DNA from: Pseudoxanthomonas sp. PXM02
Lineage (GTDB): Bacteria > Pseudomonadota > Gammaproteobacteria > Xanthomonadales > Xanthomonadaceae
DNA: 64,000 bases
NCBI RefSeq assembly: GCF_014851805.1
Contig: NZ_JACVAK010000001.1
Span: 372,001 to 436,000, forward strand
Direction: 5' to 3'
Shown: positions 6,967-15,909 of the stretch, piece after piece
Layout of the letters: each line of letters opens with the position of its first letter
Position numbering within the stretch: the stretch's first letter is position 1
Program-made: the position numbers and the translations under genes
The notes under the pieces: generated by a model
What the model saw: only the letters and a program-made list of their open reading frames with translations
Told to the model about the DNA's origin: nothing
The model's database searches: none

Positions 6967-7680
6967 TCAGAACATCAGCTGCACATCCAGCAAGAGCTTC
7001 TCGCTCAGCCTGTCGCGATGGAACTCCGATGGCAGAGGCTGGCAGGGCGGCAGCGAACGTAGCGCCCGCACGAACACCTCATCCCGCTTGGCCTGCTCGC
7101 GCGACGTTCCGTCGGCACGATTGATCGCGTCCGTCGAGGCACCGTAGAGGCGGCCATCGAATCCCAGGTGCACCCACACGCTCAGCACCGCCGTGTCGGG
7201 ACGCGCCACATGCGCCGGCAACGGTGTCACGGCCCAATGCCGCAGGCAGCCACGAACGAACGCCTGGCGCCCGGCTAACACGGCCGGCGACGGCGGCGGC
7301 GGTTGCGCCCGCGGCACGTTGTCGGACGCACGGAACACCAGCTTCAGCTCAGGCACGAACACGACCTCATAGCCGAGATACGGCAAGCTGCCCACCTTGA
7401 CGAGCGCATCTTCGACCGACTGCCGGGCAGCCGCATCGTACGGACAGTCAGGCAGGATCTTGAACCGCTCGATCCGCCCACTCCGCTGCTGCCGCACGAA
7501 CACCGGACAGGCGACGCCCGACATGGCACTGGGCGGCCGTGTCCAGTGACGCCCGATCGCCGCATGGATCGCCTGCACATACTCGGCGCGACGCTCCGTC
7601 AGCGCGTCCTCGGGCACGGTCTGTGCCGACGCCTGCCACGCGATCGCGCATAGCCATGCCATGCCCAGCCACTGCTTCAT
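6967..7680 (-). CDS. Periplasmic protein with tandem TonB/TolA C-terminal-like domains
   Basis: A 237-residue protein with a cleavable signal peptide (MKQWLGMAWLCAIAWQASAQ). The first half matches the TolA/TonB C-terminal pattern: YVQAIHAAIGRHWTRPP, a cysteine pair around MSGVACPVFV and ILPDCPY, then an SVEDALVKVGSLPY helix and a closing strand ELKLVFRAS (to about residue 118). After a PPPP linker the second half repeats the theme: AFVRGCLRHWAV, LSVWVHLGFDGRLYGAS, RALRSLPPCQPLP, LLLDVQLMF. No membrane anchor is present, so this is a soluble or signal-peptide-tethered relative, not a working TonB. Function unknown. Confidence 0.68.
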   Translation of the reverse strand: MKQWLGMAWLCAIAWQASAQTVPEDALTERRAEYVQAIHAAIGRHWTRPPSAMSGVACPVFVRQQRSGRIERFKILPDCPYDAAARQSVEDALVKVGSLPYLGYEVVFVPELKLVFRASDNVPRAQPPPPSPAVLAGRQAFVRGCLRHWAVTPLPAHVARPDTAVLSVWVHLGFDGRLYGASTDAINRADGTSREQAKRDEVFVRALRSLPPCQPLPSEFHRDRLSEKLLLDVQLMF

Positions 7681-7733
7681 GCCTGCCCCCTTTCATGCGC
7701 GACCCCGTTGCACGCGCCGCCCCATGCACAAGA

Positions 7734-7757
7734 AAAACCCCGCTTGCGCGGGGTTTT
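7734..7757. terminator. Bidirectional intrinsic terminator
   Basis: AAAACCCCGC pairs with GCGGGGTTTT around TTGC. It follows the mutase gene remnant and would stop leftward transcription from the beta-lactamase-like gene. It resembles the terminator at 9161-9184. Confidence 0.8.
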
Positions 7758-7772
7758 CTGTTCGCCGGCCTT

Positions 7773-7868
7773 GCATGTCGCGGCGGTACTCCCCGCCCGC
7801 ATCGTACAACGCGTGGCTGATCTGCCCCAGGCTGTGCACCGCTTCGACCAGCGCGGCGAACATGCGGG
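7773..7868 (-). pseudogene. Remnant of the C-terminal end of an IcmF-type mutase gene
   Basis: On the minus strand this stretch encodes [30 protein letters not shown], nearly the last 30 residues of the intact mutase at 9197 ([31 protein letters not shown]). Two codons (KT) are missing in frame, and the stop codon has changed so the frame reads on into the terminator. Nothing upstream of this segment is mutase-like; the beta-lactamase-like gene starts its stop codon 14 bases away. It is therefore a duplicated 3' end or the scar of a deleted mutase copy. Confidence 0.8.
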
Positions 7869-7881
7869 CGCCGGATGACGA

Positions 7882-8970
7882 TCAGCGCGATGCCTGCGCG
7901 CGCAGCATGTCGACGAACGTCGCGTCCGCGCCGATCGCGTCCAGCACCGGCAGCACGGCGCGATACCCGTCCGGGCTGTTGGTCAGGATCACCGTGCCGC
8001 TGCGGGTCGACGGCGTCCAGTAAGCGAGGGCGAACGTGTCTTCGTCCATCCCGGTATGCAGGTAGTACAGGGTGCCGCCGAAGTCGAACAACTCCCAGCC
8101 CAGCGTGAAGCCGGCGTGGTCGGGACAGACATTCACCGGAATGCCGGCGCAGATCTCGTCGCGGCGATCGGCCTGCACACGGCGGCGCTCTGCCTGCAGT
8201 GACGGACTGACGCCCTCGCCCTGCATCACCGACACCACGAACGCGGCGTAGTCGGCGGCGGTGGTCAGCAGGTCATCGGCAGCCGACGGGCGTGCGCGGA
8301 AAACCGGCGTATGCCATTGGCCCTCCCGCCTGCTGCTGGCGATATCGGCGGCGTCCGTACCGGTGGCGGTGAACGCGATGGCGCGCAGGCCCAGCGGCCC
8401 GAACACCAGCCGTTGCGCCTGCTGATCGAGACGGTCGCCGGTCAGCGCCTGAGCGTAGTGCGCGACGTACTCGTAGCCTTCGCCCGAATAGCCCGGCGCA
8501 CCGCCGGGATCGGCGATGAAGGCCAGCCCGGACGGACCGCGCCAGTTCGGGAATCCGGTCTGGTGGGCCAGCGCGAAACGCGGCGTCAGCAGCGCATGCC
8601 GGGGATCGCGGGCGATGTCCGGATCGACCCAGGCATCGGCCATGCGGTCGTCGAGCGAGAACCGTCCTTCGGAGGCGAGCCGCAGCACCACCTCGGCGGC
8701 GACGGGCTTGGTCAGCGATGCGACGTTGTAGCGGGTGGCACGGGTCGCCGCCTGACCGGCCGCGCGTTCGCCCGCCACGCCCACCGCGACGATCCTGCCG
8801 CCCTCGATGCGGGCCACCGACACGCTGGGCACGCCCGTGTCCTTCACGATCGCGGACAGCGTGGCGTCGAGATCGGCATCACGGGAGGTGGTTACCGGGG
8901 ATGCACTTGCGCAAGCCGCACTGGTGGCAGCAGCCAGCACGATGGCGCAACGCAGGAAGGAGAACGACAT
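7882..8970 (-). CDS. Exported serine beta-lactamase-like hydrolase (class C / PBP4-like family)
   Basis: A 362-residue protein. The ATG at 8970 starts a signal peptide (MSFSFLRCAIVLAAATSAACASA), with a possible but imperfect lipobox at SAAC. The catalytic SxxK is SLTK (Ser85, Lys88) in RYNVASLTKPV. The second motif region is YSGEGYEYVAHYAQ, where the Tyr-Xaa-Asn of class C enzymes appears as Y-E-Y. The third motif is LHTG in place of KTG, as in many esterase-like or transpeptidase-like relatives. This set fits the broad beta-lactamase/D-aminopeptidase/esterase family, so antibiotic hydrolysis should not be assumed. Its 3' flank carries the mutase gene remnant and its terminator. Confidence 0.85.
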   Translation of the reverse strand: MSFSFLRCAIVLAAATSAACASASPVTTSRDADLDATLSAIVKDTGVPSVSVARIEGGRIVAVGVAGERAAGQAATRATRYNVASLTKPVAAEVVLRLASEGRFSLDDRMADAWVDPDIARDPRHALLTPRFALAHQTGFPNWRGPSGLAFIADPGGAPGYSGEGYEYVAHYAQALTGDRLDQQAQRLVFGPLGLRAIAFTATGTDAADIASSRREGQWHTPVFRARPSAADDLLTTAADYAAFVVSVMQGEGVSPSLQAERRRVQADRRDEICAGIPVNVCPDHAGFTLGWELFDFGGTLYYLHTGMDEDTFALAYWTPSTRSGTVILTNSPDGYRAVLPVLDAIGADATFVDMLRAQASR

Positions 8971-9160
8971 GGAAAGCCTCGGACAATTAGCAGACGGGAT
9001 CGGGACGCGCTGGAGACGCGTGCTGCGGCGTAACGTACAGACGCACACCCGACGCGGACAGGCCGGCGCGCCGAACGGCCATCACCGCCGACAGAACCCC
9101 GGAATGGCGGCGCGAACCCTAAGCCCGTCCGCGCGTCGCGGCCCGCTGCCGCGCCATAAA

Positions 9161-9184
9161 AAAACCCCGCCGAGGCGGGGTTTT
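9161..9184. terminator. Intrinsic terminator of the mutase gene
   Basis: AAAACCCCGCC pairs with GGCGGGGTTTT. On the minus strand it lies 12 bases after the mutase stop codon and ends in a T-run. Confidence 0.85.
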
Positions 9185-9196
9185 CGTCGATGCGGA

Positions 9197-12100
9197 TTAC
9201 ATGTTCCGTCGGTACTCGCCACCCACGTCGTACAACGCGTGGCTGATCTGCCCCAGGCTGTGCGTCTTCACCGCTTCGACCAGCGCGGCGAACACGTTGC
9301 GGCGCTCGCGCGCCGTGCGCTGAAGGTAGGCCAGGCCGTGGCCATCATGCACTTCCGGCTCGGCGTGTTCTTCCAGCGCCGAGGCGTGGCTGTGGTCGGT
9401 CTCGCCTTCCGGTGCCAGCGCGTTGCGCGAGGCCTGCCATGCGCGGACGTTGGCGATCTGCTGGCCTTTCTCTTCCTCGGTCGAACGGATCAGTTCGATC
9501 TCGGTGGCGATCTCGCCGCCGTGCTCGCGCGGCAGGAAGGTGTTCACGCCCACCAGCGGCAGGCTGCCGTCGTGCTTCTTGTGCTCGTAGTACAGCGACT
9601 CTTCCTGGATCTTGCCGCGCTGGTACATGGTGTCCATCGCGCCGAGCACGCCACCGCGCTCGCTGATGGCCTCGAACTCCTTGTAGACCGCCTCTTCCAC
9701 GATGTCGGTCAGCTGATCGACCACGAAGCTGCCCTGCCACGGGTTCTCGTTGAAGTTCAGCCCCAGCTCCTTGTTGATGATCATCTGGATGGCGACCGCG
9801 CGGCGCACGCTCTCTTCCGTGGGCGTGGTGATCGCCTCGTCATAGGCATTCGTGTGCAGGCTGTTGCAGTTGTCGAACAGCGCATACAACGCCTGCAGCG
9901 TGGTGCGGATGTCGTTGAACTGGATCTCCTGCGCGTGCAGCGAACGGCCGGAGGTCTGGATGTGGTACTTCATCATCTGGCTGCGCTCGTTGGCGCCGTA
10001 GCGCTCGCGCATGGCGCGCGCCCAGATGCGGCGGGCGACGCGGCCGATGACGGTGTACTCCGGGTCCATGCCGTTGCTGAAGAAGAACGACAGGTTGGGC
10101 GCGAAGTCGTCGATCTTCATGCCACGCGCCAGGTAGTACTCGACGATGGTGAAGCCGTTGGACAGCGTGAAAGCCAGCTGGCTGATCGGATTCGCCCCGG
10201 CCTCGGCGATGTGGTACCCGCTGATGCTCACCGAGTAGAAATTGCGCACCGCGTGGTCGACGAAGTACTGCTGGATGTCGCCCATCATGCGCAGGGCGAA
10301 CTCGGTGCTGAAGATGCAGGTGTTCTGCGCCTGGTCTTCCTTCAGGATGTCGGCCTGCACGGTGCCGCGCACGGTGGCCAGCGTCTCGGCCTTGATGCGG
10401 GCGTAGGTTTCCTCATCCAGCAACTGCTCGCCGGTGATGCCCAGCAAGCCGAGGCCAAGCCCGTTGTTGGTGGGCGGCAGCTCGCCGTGGTACTGCGGCC
10501 GCGCACGGCCTTCGAAGAACGCATCGATCTTCGCCTGCGCTTCGGTCCAGCGCGCGTCGTCGGCCTTCAGGTACTTCTCCACCTGCTGGTCGACGGCGGT
10601 GTTCATGAACATCGCGAGGATGATCGGCGCGGGACCATTGATGGTCATCGACACCGAGGTGGTGGGCGCGCACAGGTCGAAGCCGGAGTACAGCTTCTTC
10701 ATGTCGTCCAGCGTGGGGATGTTGACGCCGGAGTTGCCGATCTTGCCGTAGATGTCCGGGCGCGGCGCCGGGTCCTCGCCGTACAGCGTGACGCTGTCGA
10801 ACGCGGTGGACAGGCGCGCGGCCGGCTGGCCGACCGACAGATAGTGGAAGCGGCGGTTGGTGCGTTCCGGTGTGCCCTCGCCCGCGAACATGCGGATGGG
10901 ATCCTCGCCGGTGCGGCGGTACGGATACACGCCGCCAGTGTACGGATAGCTGCCCGGCAGGTTTTCCTTCTGCAGGAAGGTCAGCAGTTCGCCCCAGCCC
11001 TGGTACGGCGGCGGCGCGATCTTCGGGATCTGCTGGTGGCTGAGCGATTCGCGGTAGTTCTCGATGCGGATGATCTTGCCGCGCACCTGGTACTCGTTGA
11101 CCGGATCGGTCACGGCTTTGTGGCGTGCGGGCCATTCGCGCAGCAGCTTCAAGGCTTCGGACGACAGCGACTGGATGGCGTCGTTGTAGCGCTGGCGCAG
11201 GGTCAGCAGGGAGCGGTCGACGTGCCCTGCCCCTTCCCCCGCCTGCGGGGGAAGGCTGGGATGGGGGCCTGCGTCATCGCGCGCACCCCCATCCGCCCTT
11301 CGGGCACCTTCCCCCGCAAGCAGGGGAAGGAGGCTGTCGGCCGAGTACAGCTCCAACGCCTTCGGCAACGCCGCATCCTCAAGATCCTTCAGCGCATTCC
11401 AGTAATGCTGGGCGCGGCTGGCGGTCTCGGCTTCGGTCTCGATGCGGCGGTTGATGCCGCGGCCCTGTTCGGCGATCTCGGCCAGGTAGCGCACGCGGCT
11501 GCCGGGGATCAGCACGGTGGCGCGCGGTTCTTTCAGCTCGGTGTCGAGCGCGGGCGTCCACTTCTCCGCGGGGAGCTGCAGCTTCTCGCGCAGCAGGCGG
11601 CACAGGTTGGCGAACATCCAGCTGACGCCGGGGTCGTTGAACTGGCTGGCGATGGTGGGATAGACCGGCACCTCGGCGTCCGGCGTCTGGAACGCCACGC
11701 GGTTGCGCTTCCACTGCTTGCGCACGTCGCGCAGGGCGTCTTCGGCGCCGCGCTTGTCGTACTTGTTCAGCACGATCAGTTCGGCGAAGTCGATCATGTC
11801 GATCTTCTCCAGCTGGCTGGCCGCGCCGTAGTCGCTGGTCATCACGTACATGGGGAAGTCGACCAGGTCGACGATTTCCGAATCGCTCTGGCCGATGCCG
11901 GCGGTCTCGACGATCACCAGGTCGAAGCCGAGCGACTTGAGGAAGGCGATGCAGTCCTTCAGCACGGCATTGGTCGCCACGTGCTGGCGGCGCGTGGCCA
12001 TCGAGCGCATGTAGATGCGGTCGCTGCGCAGCGCATTCATGCGGATGCGGTCGCCGAGCAGCGCGCCACCGGTGCGGCGACGGGTGGGATCGACCGAGAT

Positions 12101-12838
12101 CACCGCGATGTGCATCTGCGGGAAGCAGGACAGGAAGCGGTTCATCAGTTCGTCGGTAACCGACGACTTGCCGGCGCCGCCGGTGCCGGTGATGCCGACG
12201 ACGGGCGTGGGCCGCGCGGGGAACGGCGCGTGCGGACCCTTGGCCCACTGCGCGCGCAGCTTCTCCAGTTCGGCCTCGGTGTAGCGGCCGTCTTCGATGG
12301 CGCTGAGCACGCGGCCGATGCCGGATTCGTCGGTGAGCTTGGGTGCGGCCGGTGCGGCGTCGCGATCGGCGGCGCTCTGCACGCGGCCTTCCTCGGCGCG
12401 CTTGACGACATCCTGGATCATTTCCACCAGGCCCATCTTCATGCCGTCGTTGGGGTGGTAGATGCGCTCCACGCCGTAGGCCTGCAGCTCGGCGATCTCT
12501 TCCGGCGTGATGGTGCCGCCCCCGCCGCCGAACACGCGCACATGGCCGGCGCCGCGTTCCTTCAGCATGTCGACCATGTACTTGAAGTACTCGACGTGGC
12601 CGCCCTGGTAGCTGGACAGCGCGATGCCGTCGGCGTCTTCCTGCAGCGCGGCGCGGACGACGTCCTCGACGCTGCGGTTGTGGCCCAGGTGGATGACTTC
12701 GGCGCCCTCGCCCTGGATCAGGCGGCGCATGATGTTGATGGCCGCGTCATGCCCGTCGAACAGGCTGGCGGCGGTGACGAAGCGCAACGGCGTGGCGTCG
12801 GCCTGTGCTGCGGGAAACTGGCTGGCGGGTGTGCTCAC
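9197..12838 (-). CDS. icmF: IcmF: fused B12-dependent acyl-CoA mutase with MeaI-type G-domain
   Basis: A 1213-residue cytosolic enzyme that interconverts isobutyryl-CoA and n-butyryl-CoA or close relatives using adenosylcobalamin. Domain order is B12-binding (residues ~15-160, motif DGHDAAINI with the ligand histidine), a G-protein chaperone like MeaB/ArgK ([12 protein letters not shown], 215-226; NKYD later), then the large TIM-barrel mutase (~560-1213). The GTG at 12838 is chosen because GAGGG lies five bases upstream; an in-frame GTG at 12850 is the alternative. The protein exceeds the usual ~1090 residues. About 41 residues of the excess (502-542) are encoded by a palindromic repeat inserted in frame between G-domain and mutase. 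The role fits the surrounding branched-chain acyl-CoA catabolism; the exact substrate is not proven. Confidence 0.93.
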   Translation of the reverse strand: MSTPASQFPAAQADATPLRFVTAASLFDGHDAAINIMRRLIQGEGAEVIHLGHNRSVEDVVRAALQEDADGIALSSYQGGHVEYFKYMVDMLKERGAGHVRVFGGGGGTITPEEIAELQAYGVERIYHPNDGMKMGLVEMIQDVVKRAEEGRVQSAADRDAAPAAPKLTDESGIGRVLSAIEDGRYTEAELEKLRAQWAKGPHAPFPARPTPVVGITGTGGAGKSSVTDELMNRFLSCFPQMHIAVISVDPTRRRTGGALLGDRIRMNALRSDRIYMRSMATRRQHVATNAVLKDCIAFLKSLGFDLVIVETAGIGQSDSEIVDLVDFPMYVMTSDYGAASQLEKIDMIDFAELIVLNKYDKRGAEDALRDVRKQWKRNRVAFQTPDAEVPVYPTIASQFNDPGVSWMFANLCRLLREKLQLPAEKWTPALDTELKEPRATVLIPGSRVRYLAEIAEQGRGINRRIETEAETASRAQHYWNALKDLEDAALPKALELYSADSLLPLLAGEGARRADGGARDDAGPHPSLPPQAGEGAGHVDRSLLTLRQRYNDAIQSLSSEALKLLREWPARHKAVTDPVNEYQVRGKIIRIENYRESLSHQQIPKIAPPPYQGWGELLTFLQKENLPGSYPYTGGVYPYRRTGEDPIRMFAGEGTPERTNRRFHYLSVGQPAARLSTAFDSVTLYGEDPAPRPDIYGKIGNSGVNIPTLDDMKKLYSGFDLCAPTTSVSMTINGPAPIILAMFMNTAVDQQVEKYLKADDARWTEAQAKIDAFFEGRARPQYHGELPPTNNGLGLGLLGITGEQLLDEETYARIKAETLATVRGTVQADILKEDQAQNTCIFSTEFALRMMGDIQQYFVDHAVRNFYSVSISGYHIAEAGANPISQLAFTLSNGFTIVEYYLARGMKIDDFAPNLSFFFSNGMDPEYTVIGRVARRIWARAMRERYGANERSQMMKYHIQTSGRSLHAQEIQFNDIRTTLQALYALFDNCNSLHTNAYDEAITTPTEESVRRAVAIQMIINKELGLNFNENPWQGSFVVDQLTDIVEEAVYKEFEAISERGGVLGAMDTMYQRGKIQEESLYYEHKKHDGSLPLVGVNTFLPREHGGEIATEIELIRSTEEEKGQQIANVRAWQASRNALAPEGETDHSHASALEEHAEPEVHDGHGLAYLQRTARERRNVFAALVEAVKTHSLGQISHALYDVGGEYRRNM
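11215..11335. repeat. CCTTCTCCCC-family palindrome doublet inserted inside icmF
   Basis: Two inverted hairpins, CCTTCCCCCGCCTGCGGGGG closing with AAGG, and CCTTCCCCCGCAAGCAGGGG closing with AAGG, in opposite orientation with GGATGGGGG-type tails. This is the same family as 1350-1472 and 6774-6944. It keeps the icmF frame open and encodes peptides such as [16 protein letters not shown] and [10 protein letters not shown]. Confidence 0.88.
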
Positions 12839-12959
12839 GCGTGCCCTCACTCACGTGCTGATAGACCCGGGATTGTAGCGGTTCGCGCGTCAGCACCTCA
12901 CCAAAGGCATACCAGTGGACACGACCCGCACACCCTACGGGGGCGTGCGGTCGCGGGCG

Positions 12960-13889
12960 TCAGCAGAGACCGAACGGCAGGTCGCGCGTGGAAACGACGC
13001 GCTGGCCGACGGTTTCGCCGCGCAGGAAACGCAGCGCGGCATCGAGGGTTTCCGGTGCGATGGTCACGCGGTGGTGGCCCAGCCCGGTGGTGCTGACCAG
13101 CGTGGCCTGCGGCCAGTAGCGTGCATAGCGCTCGCCTTCGCACCACGGCACGTCGGTGTCTTCCAGGTCGTGCACGATCAGTCCCGGCCGCGCGATCTGC
13201 GGCGCGGTCGCCTGCGCGTGCAGGTCGCCGACGTCGTAGGCGGTCAGTTCCTGGTACTCATCGAACAAACGGCGGCTGAGGAACTGCGCCAGCCCCACCA
13301 TGCCGCCGAAACGGCGCGCGGCATCGAAGGGATCGGCAGCGGGCGCGAGCAGGATGGCGCGTTCGGCCTGCAGGCCGCGCGCCATGGCGATGGCGGTGGC
13401 GGCACCGCCCAGCGAATGGCCGACGATGGCCGCGAGCGGGCCGATGCTGTCGGCGACGCGCTGTGCGGCTTCGGCAAACATCGGCAGCGTGGCGCGGCGT
13501 CCGCTGCTGCGGCCATGCGCGGGCTGGTCGAACGTCACTACCGCATAGCCGGCACGACGCAGCGGTTCCACCCACGGCAGGAAGCGCAGGCCGAAGCTGG
13601 ACCAGCCGTGTACGAGCAGCACGATCGGCTGCCGCTGCGGATCGCCCCACGTATAGGTGGCCAGGCGCTCGCGGCCGAAGGCGAGTTCGCCGATGCGGGC
13701 GCCGCCGGTCTCGGCCTGGCGTGCGCGGGTACGGGCGCCGGGCATCGGGGTGCAGAACAAGTGGAAGGCGCGTGCCAGCGTGCTGCGCGGCGCGACCCAG
13801 CTGCCGACGGCGAAGCGGGCGCTGAGCAGGGACAGCATCCATGATTTACGAACGGTCGTGCTATTTCTCGGGACAGAGACAGCGGCCAT
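12960..13889 (-). CDS. Alpha/beta hydrolase
   Basis: A 309-residue alpha/beta-hydrolase. Motifs: oxyanion HGW in VLLVHGWSSFG, nucleophile elbow GHSLGG, acid in EDTDVPW, and catalytic histidine in GLGHHR. There is no signal peptide, so it is likely cytosolic. I chose the ATG at 13889, preceded by GAGG seven bases upstream, over the longer arginine/proline-rich frame; a second in-frame ATG at 13838 is possible. It lies 19 bases after the tetR gene on the same strand and is very probably its co-transcribed target. A sequence like the TetR operator lies within its first codons. Substrate unknown. Confidence 0.83.
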   Translation of the reverse strand: MAAVSVPRNSTTVRKSWMLSLLSARFAVGSWVAPRSTLARAFHLFCTPMPGARTRARQAETGGARIGELAFGRERLATYTWGDPQRQPIVLLVHGWSSFGLRFLPWVEPLRRAGYAVVTFDQPAHGRSSGRRATLPMFAEAAQRVADSIGPLAAIVGHSLGGAATAIAMARGLQAERAILLAPAADPFDAARRFGGMVGLAQFLSRRLFDEYQELTAYDVGDLHAQATAPQIARPGLIVHDLEDTDVPWCEGERYARYWPQATLVSTTGLGHHRVTIAPETLDAALRFLRGETVGQRVVSTRDLPFGLC

Positions 13890-13908
13890 GGCGGAGACCT
13901 CGGGAGAA

Positions 13909-14529
13909 TCAGGCGGGGGTAGAAACAGCGGGGGCGCCGTAGGACGCCAGCAGGCGGTCCAGCGAACGGCGGGCAAGCAACGGCGCCTGGGCGGCGTCGT
14001 AGAGGCGGGCGTCGTGCAGGCCCTGGGCGATGGCGAACAGTTCGAACGCCAGCAGCATGGGATCGGTATCCGACGCGAGTTCGCCGGCATCGATGCACAT
14101 GCCGATCGCCTTGATCAGCTGCTGGCGCAGCTGCAGCAGCCAGTCGACGATGCGGTCATGCAGCAGCCCAGGGCGGGCGTCATATTCGTGGGCGGCGGCC
14201 AGGATCACGCAACCGTCGGGGTTGTCGCAGACCCAGCGGAACCAGTTTTCCATGATGGCCCGCAGGCGCGGCAAGCCGCGCGGCAGGCCGACGACCGGGA
14301 CGATGACGGTTCGGGCATAGCGCTCGGCGGTCCACTCCAGCACGGTCAGCTGCAGGTCCTCGCGCGAGCCGAAGTGGGCGAACACGCCGCTCTTCGACAT
14401 GCCGGCCGCAGTGGCCAGCTCACCGATCGACAGCCCTTCCAGCCCATGCTTGGCGGCAATGTCGTAGGCCCGCGCGACGATCATCTCGCGGGTGGCATTG
14501 CCTTTGTGGGTGGCGGCTTGCGGGGTCAT
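13909..14529 (-). CDS. TetR/AcrR-family transcriptional regulator
   Basis: A 206-residue repressor. The N-terminal helix-turn-helix spans about residues 14-60 (ATREMIVARAYDIAAKHG, LSIGELATAAGMSKSGVFAHFGS). The rest is a helical ligand-binding domain resembling the TetR_C YxaF-like group (WFRWVCDNPDGCVILAAAHEYD). An imperfect palindrome directly upstream of its start (14537-14560) is the likely operator, which implies autorepression and control of the downstream hydrolase. The inducer is unknown. The gene is divergent from leucine dehydrogenase, 221 bases away, so it might also influence that promoter, but nothing in the sequence shows this. Confidence 0.88.
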   Translation of the reverse strand: MTPQAATHKGNATREMIVARAYDIAAKHGLEGLSIGELATAAGMSKSGVFAHFGSREDLQLTVLEWTAERYARTVIVPVVGLPRGLPRLRAIMENWFRWVCDNPDGCVILAAAHEYDARPGLLHDRIVDWLLQLRQQLIKAIGMCIDAGELASDTDPMLLAFELFAIAQGLHDARLYDAAQAPLLARRSLDRLLASYGAPAVSTPA

Positions 14530-14536
14530 GTAAATA

Positions 14537-14560
14537 GGAATAGCACGGTCGTTCTATTCC
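14537..14560. promoter_or_regulatory. Probable TetR operator
   Basis: A 24-bp near-perfect palindrome. Outer arms are GGAATAG and CTATTCC and inner arms ACG and CGT around GT; one pair mismatches. It lies 7 bases upstream of the tetR ATG. The core ACGGTCGT-N-CTATT recurs at 13852-13865, in the hydrolase 5' end. Confidence 0.7.
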
Positions 14561-14750
14561 AGCAATAGGCCGGAGGTCATCCCCCGCCGGCGGGCCCTCG
14601 TCATCTCGCCGCAGACCGATTGGATTAGACTGGCGCCCTGCGACGACCACGGCACGATCCGGAAACGTCGCTTTTTTCTTTTCTGACAACCCGTTAGCCG
14701 CCCAGAAGGCAAGCCCGCGCCGGTCCCCACCCGCGCACCGGAGCCCACCC

Positions 14751-15851
14751 ATGATCTTCGAAACCCTCGACACCTCTGGCCACGAACAGGTCGTCTTCTG
14801 CCACAACCCGGACGCCGGGCTGAAGGCCATCATCGCCATCCACAGCACCGTGCTGGGCCCGGCGCTGGGCGGCGTGCGCATGCGCCCCTACGCCGACAGC
14901 GCGCTGGCGCTGACCGACGCGCTGCGCCTGAGCCGCACGATGACCTACAAGAACGCGCTGGCCGGCCTGAACGTCGGCGGCGGCAAGGCGGTGATCATCG
15001 GCGACAGCAGCGCGGACAAGACCGAGGTGCTGTTCCGCAGCTTCGGCCGTTACGTGGACTCGCTGGGCGGCCGCTACATCACCGCCGAGGACGTCGGCAC
15101 CGACGTCAACGACATGGAGAACGTGTACCGCGAGACCGAGTATGTGGTCGGCGTGCACCAGGTGCATGGCGGTTCCGGCGACCCGGCCCCGTTCACCGCC
15201 TACGGCGCGCTGCAGGGCCTGATGGCCACGCTGAACCGCAAGTTCGGCAACGAGGAGATCGGCAAGTACAGCTTCGCCGTGCAGGGCCTGGGCCACATCG
15301 GCATGGAGTACGTGAAGCTGCTGAAGGAACGTGGCGCCAAGCTGTTCGTCACCGACCTCAACCCGGCGCTGGTCGAGCACGCGGTGGAGGAATACGGCGC
15401 CGAGGCGGTCAAGCCGGACGAGATCTACGACCTGCCGGTCGATGTCTTCAGTCCGTGCGCGCTGGAGTACGCCATCAATGAGCAGACCCTGCCCCGCCTG
15501 AAGGCCAAGGTGATCTGCGGCACCGCCAACAACCAGATGTCGCACGTCACCGGCGTGGAAGCGGCCAAGCGCGGCATCCTGTACGCGCCGGACTACGCGG
15601 TGAACGCGGGCGGCGTGATGAACGTGTCGCTCGAGATCGACGGCTACAATCGCGAACGCGCCATGCGCATGATGCGGACCATCTACCACACGGTCGGAAA
15701 GATCTTCGACCTGGCGGAGAAGGAAAACATCGCGCCGCAGTACGCGGCCGACCGCATCGCCGAAGCCCGCATGACCGCCATCGGCAAGCTCAAGCTACCG
15801 CTGGGCCGCACCGCCCCGCGCTTCATGGGGCATCTGCGCGGCGAGCACTGA
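14751..15851 (+). CDS. ldh: Leucine dehydrogenase (Glu/Leu/Phe/Val dehydrogenase family)
   Basis: A 366-residue cytosolic NAD-dependent enzyme that deaminates leucine, valine or isoleucine to the 2-oxo acid. Catalytic lysines sit in [10 protein letters not shown] (Lys67) and NVGGGKAV (Lys79). The nucleotide fold is VQGLGHIG (Gly179-X-Gly181-X-X-Gly184). TAEDVGT and NAGGVMNV are further family marks. The length matches leucine dehydrogenases, which are shorter than glutamate dehydrogenases (about 420-450). It supplies the first step for the leucine pathway encoded downstream: isovaleryl-CoA dehydrogenase follows after 58 bases on the same strand. Confidence 0.9.
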   Translation: MIFETLDTSGHEQVVFCHNPDAGLKAIIAIHSTVLGPALGGVRMRPYADSALALTDALRLSRTMTYKNALAGLNVGGGKAVIIGDSSADKTEVLFRSFGRYVDSLGGRYITAEDVGTDVNDMENVYRETEYVVGVHQVHGGSGDPAPFTAYGALQGLMATLNRKFGNEEIGKYSFAVQGLGHIGMEYVKLLKERGAKLFVTDLNPALVEHAVEEYGAEAVKPDEIYDLPVDVFSPCALEYAINEQTLPRLKAKVICGTANNQMSHVTGVEAAKRGILYAPDYAVNAGGVMNVSLEIDGYNRERAMRMMRTIYHTVGKIFDLAEKENIAPQYAADRIAEARMTAIGKLKLPLGRTAPRFMGHLRGEH

Positions 15852-15909
15852 CGCAGGACGTTCCACACACACAACCTGGAAGTTGGGCCGCAATAGGAGG
15901 GAGGACCGA

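Noticed and set aside
6803-7147. Plus-strand open frame starting in the palindromes after 6800
   Set aside because: It reads repeats and then the antisense of the TolA-like gene; no ribosome-binding site.
12920-12956. Hairpin after the alpha/beta hydrolase gene as a terminator
   Set aside because: The stem is imperfect and no T-run follows on the minus strand.
8807-13096. Very long open frame on the plus strand opposite icmF
   Set aside because: It is the antisense of a strongly supported gene. Its translation is low-complexity Val/Ala/Gly/His/Arg, as expected from GC-rich codon mirrors, with no domain.
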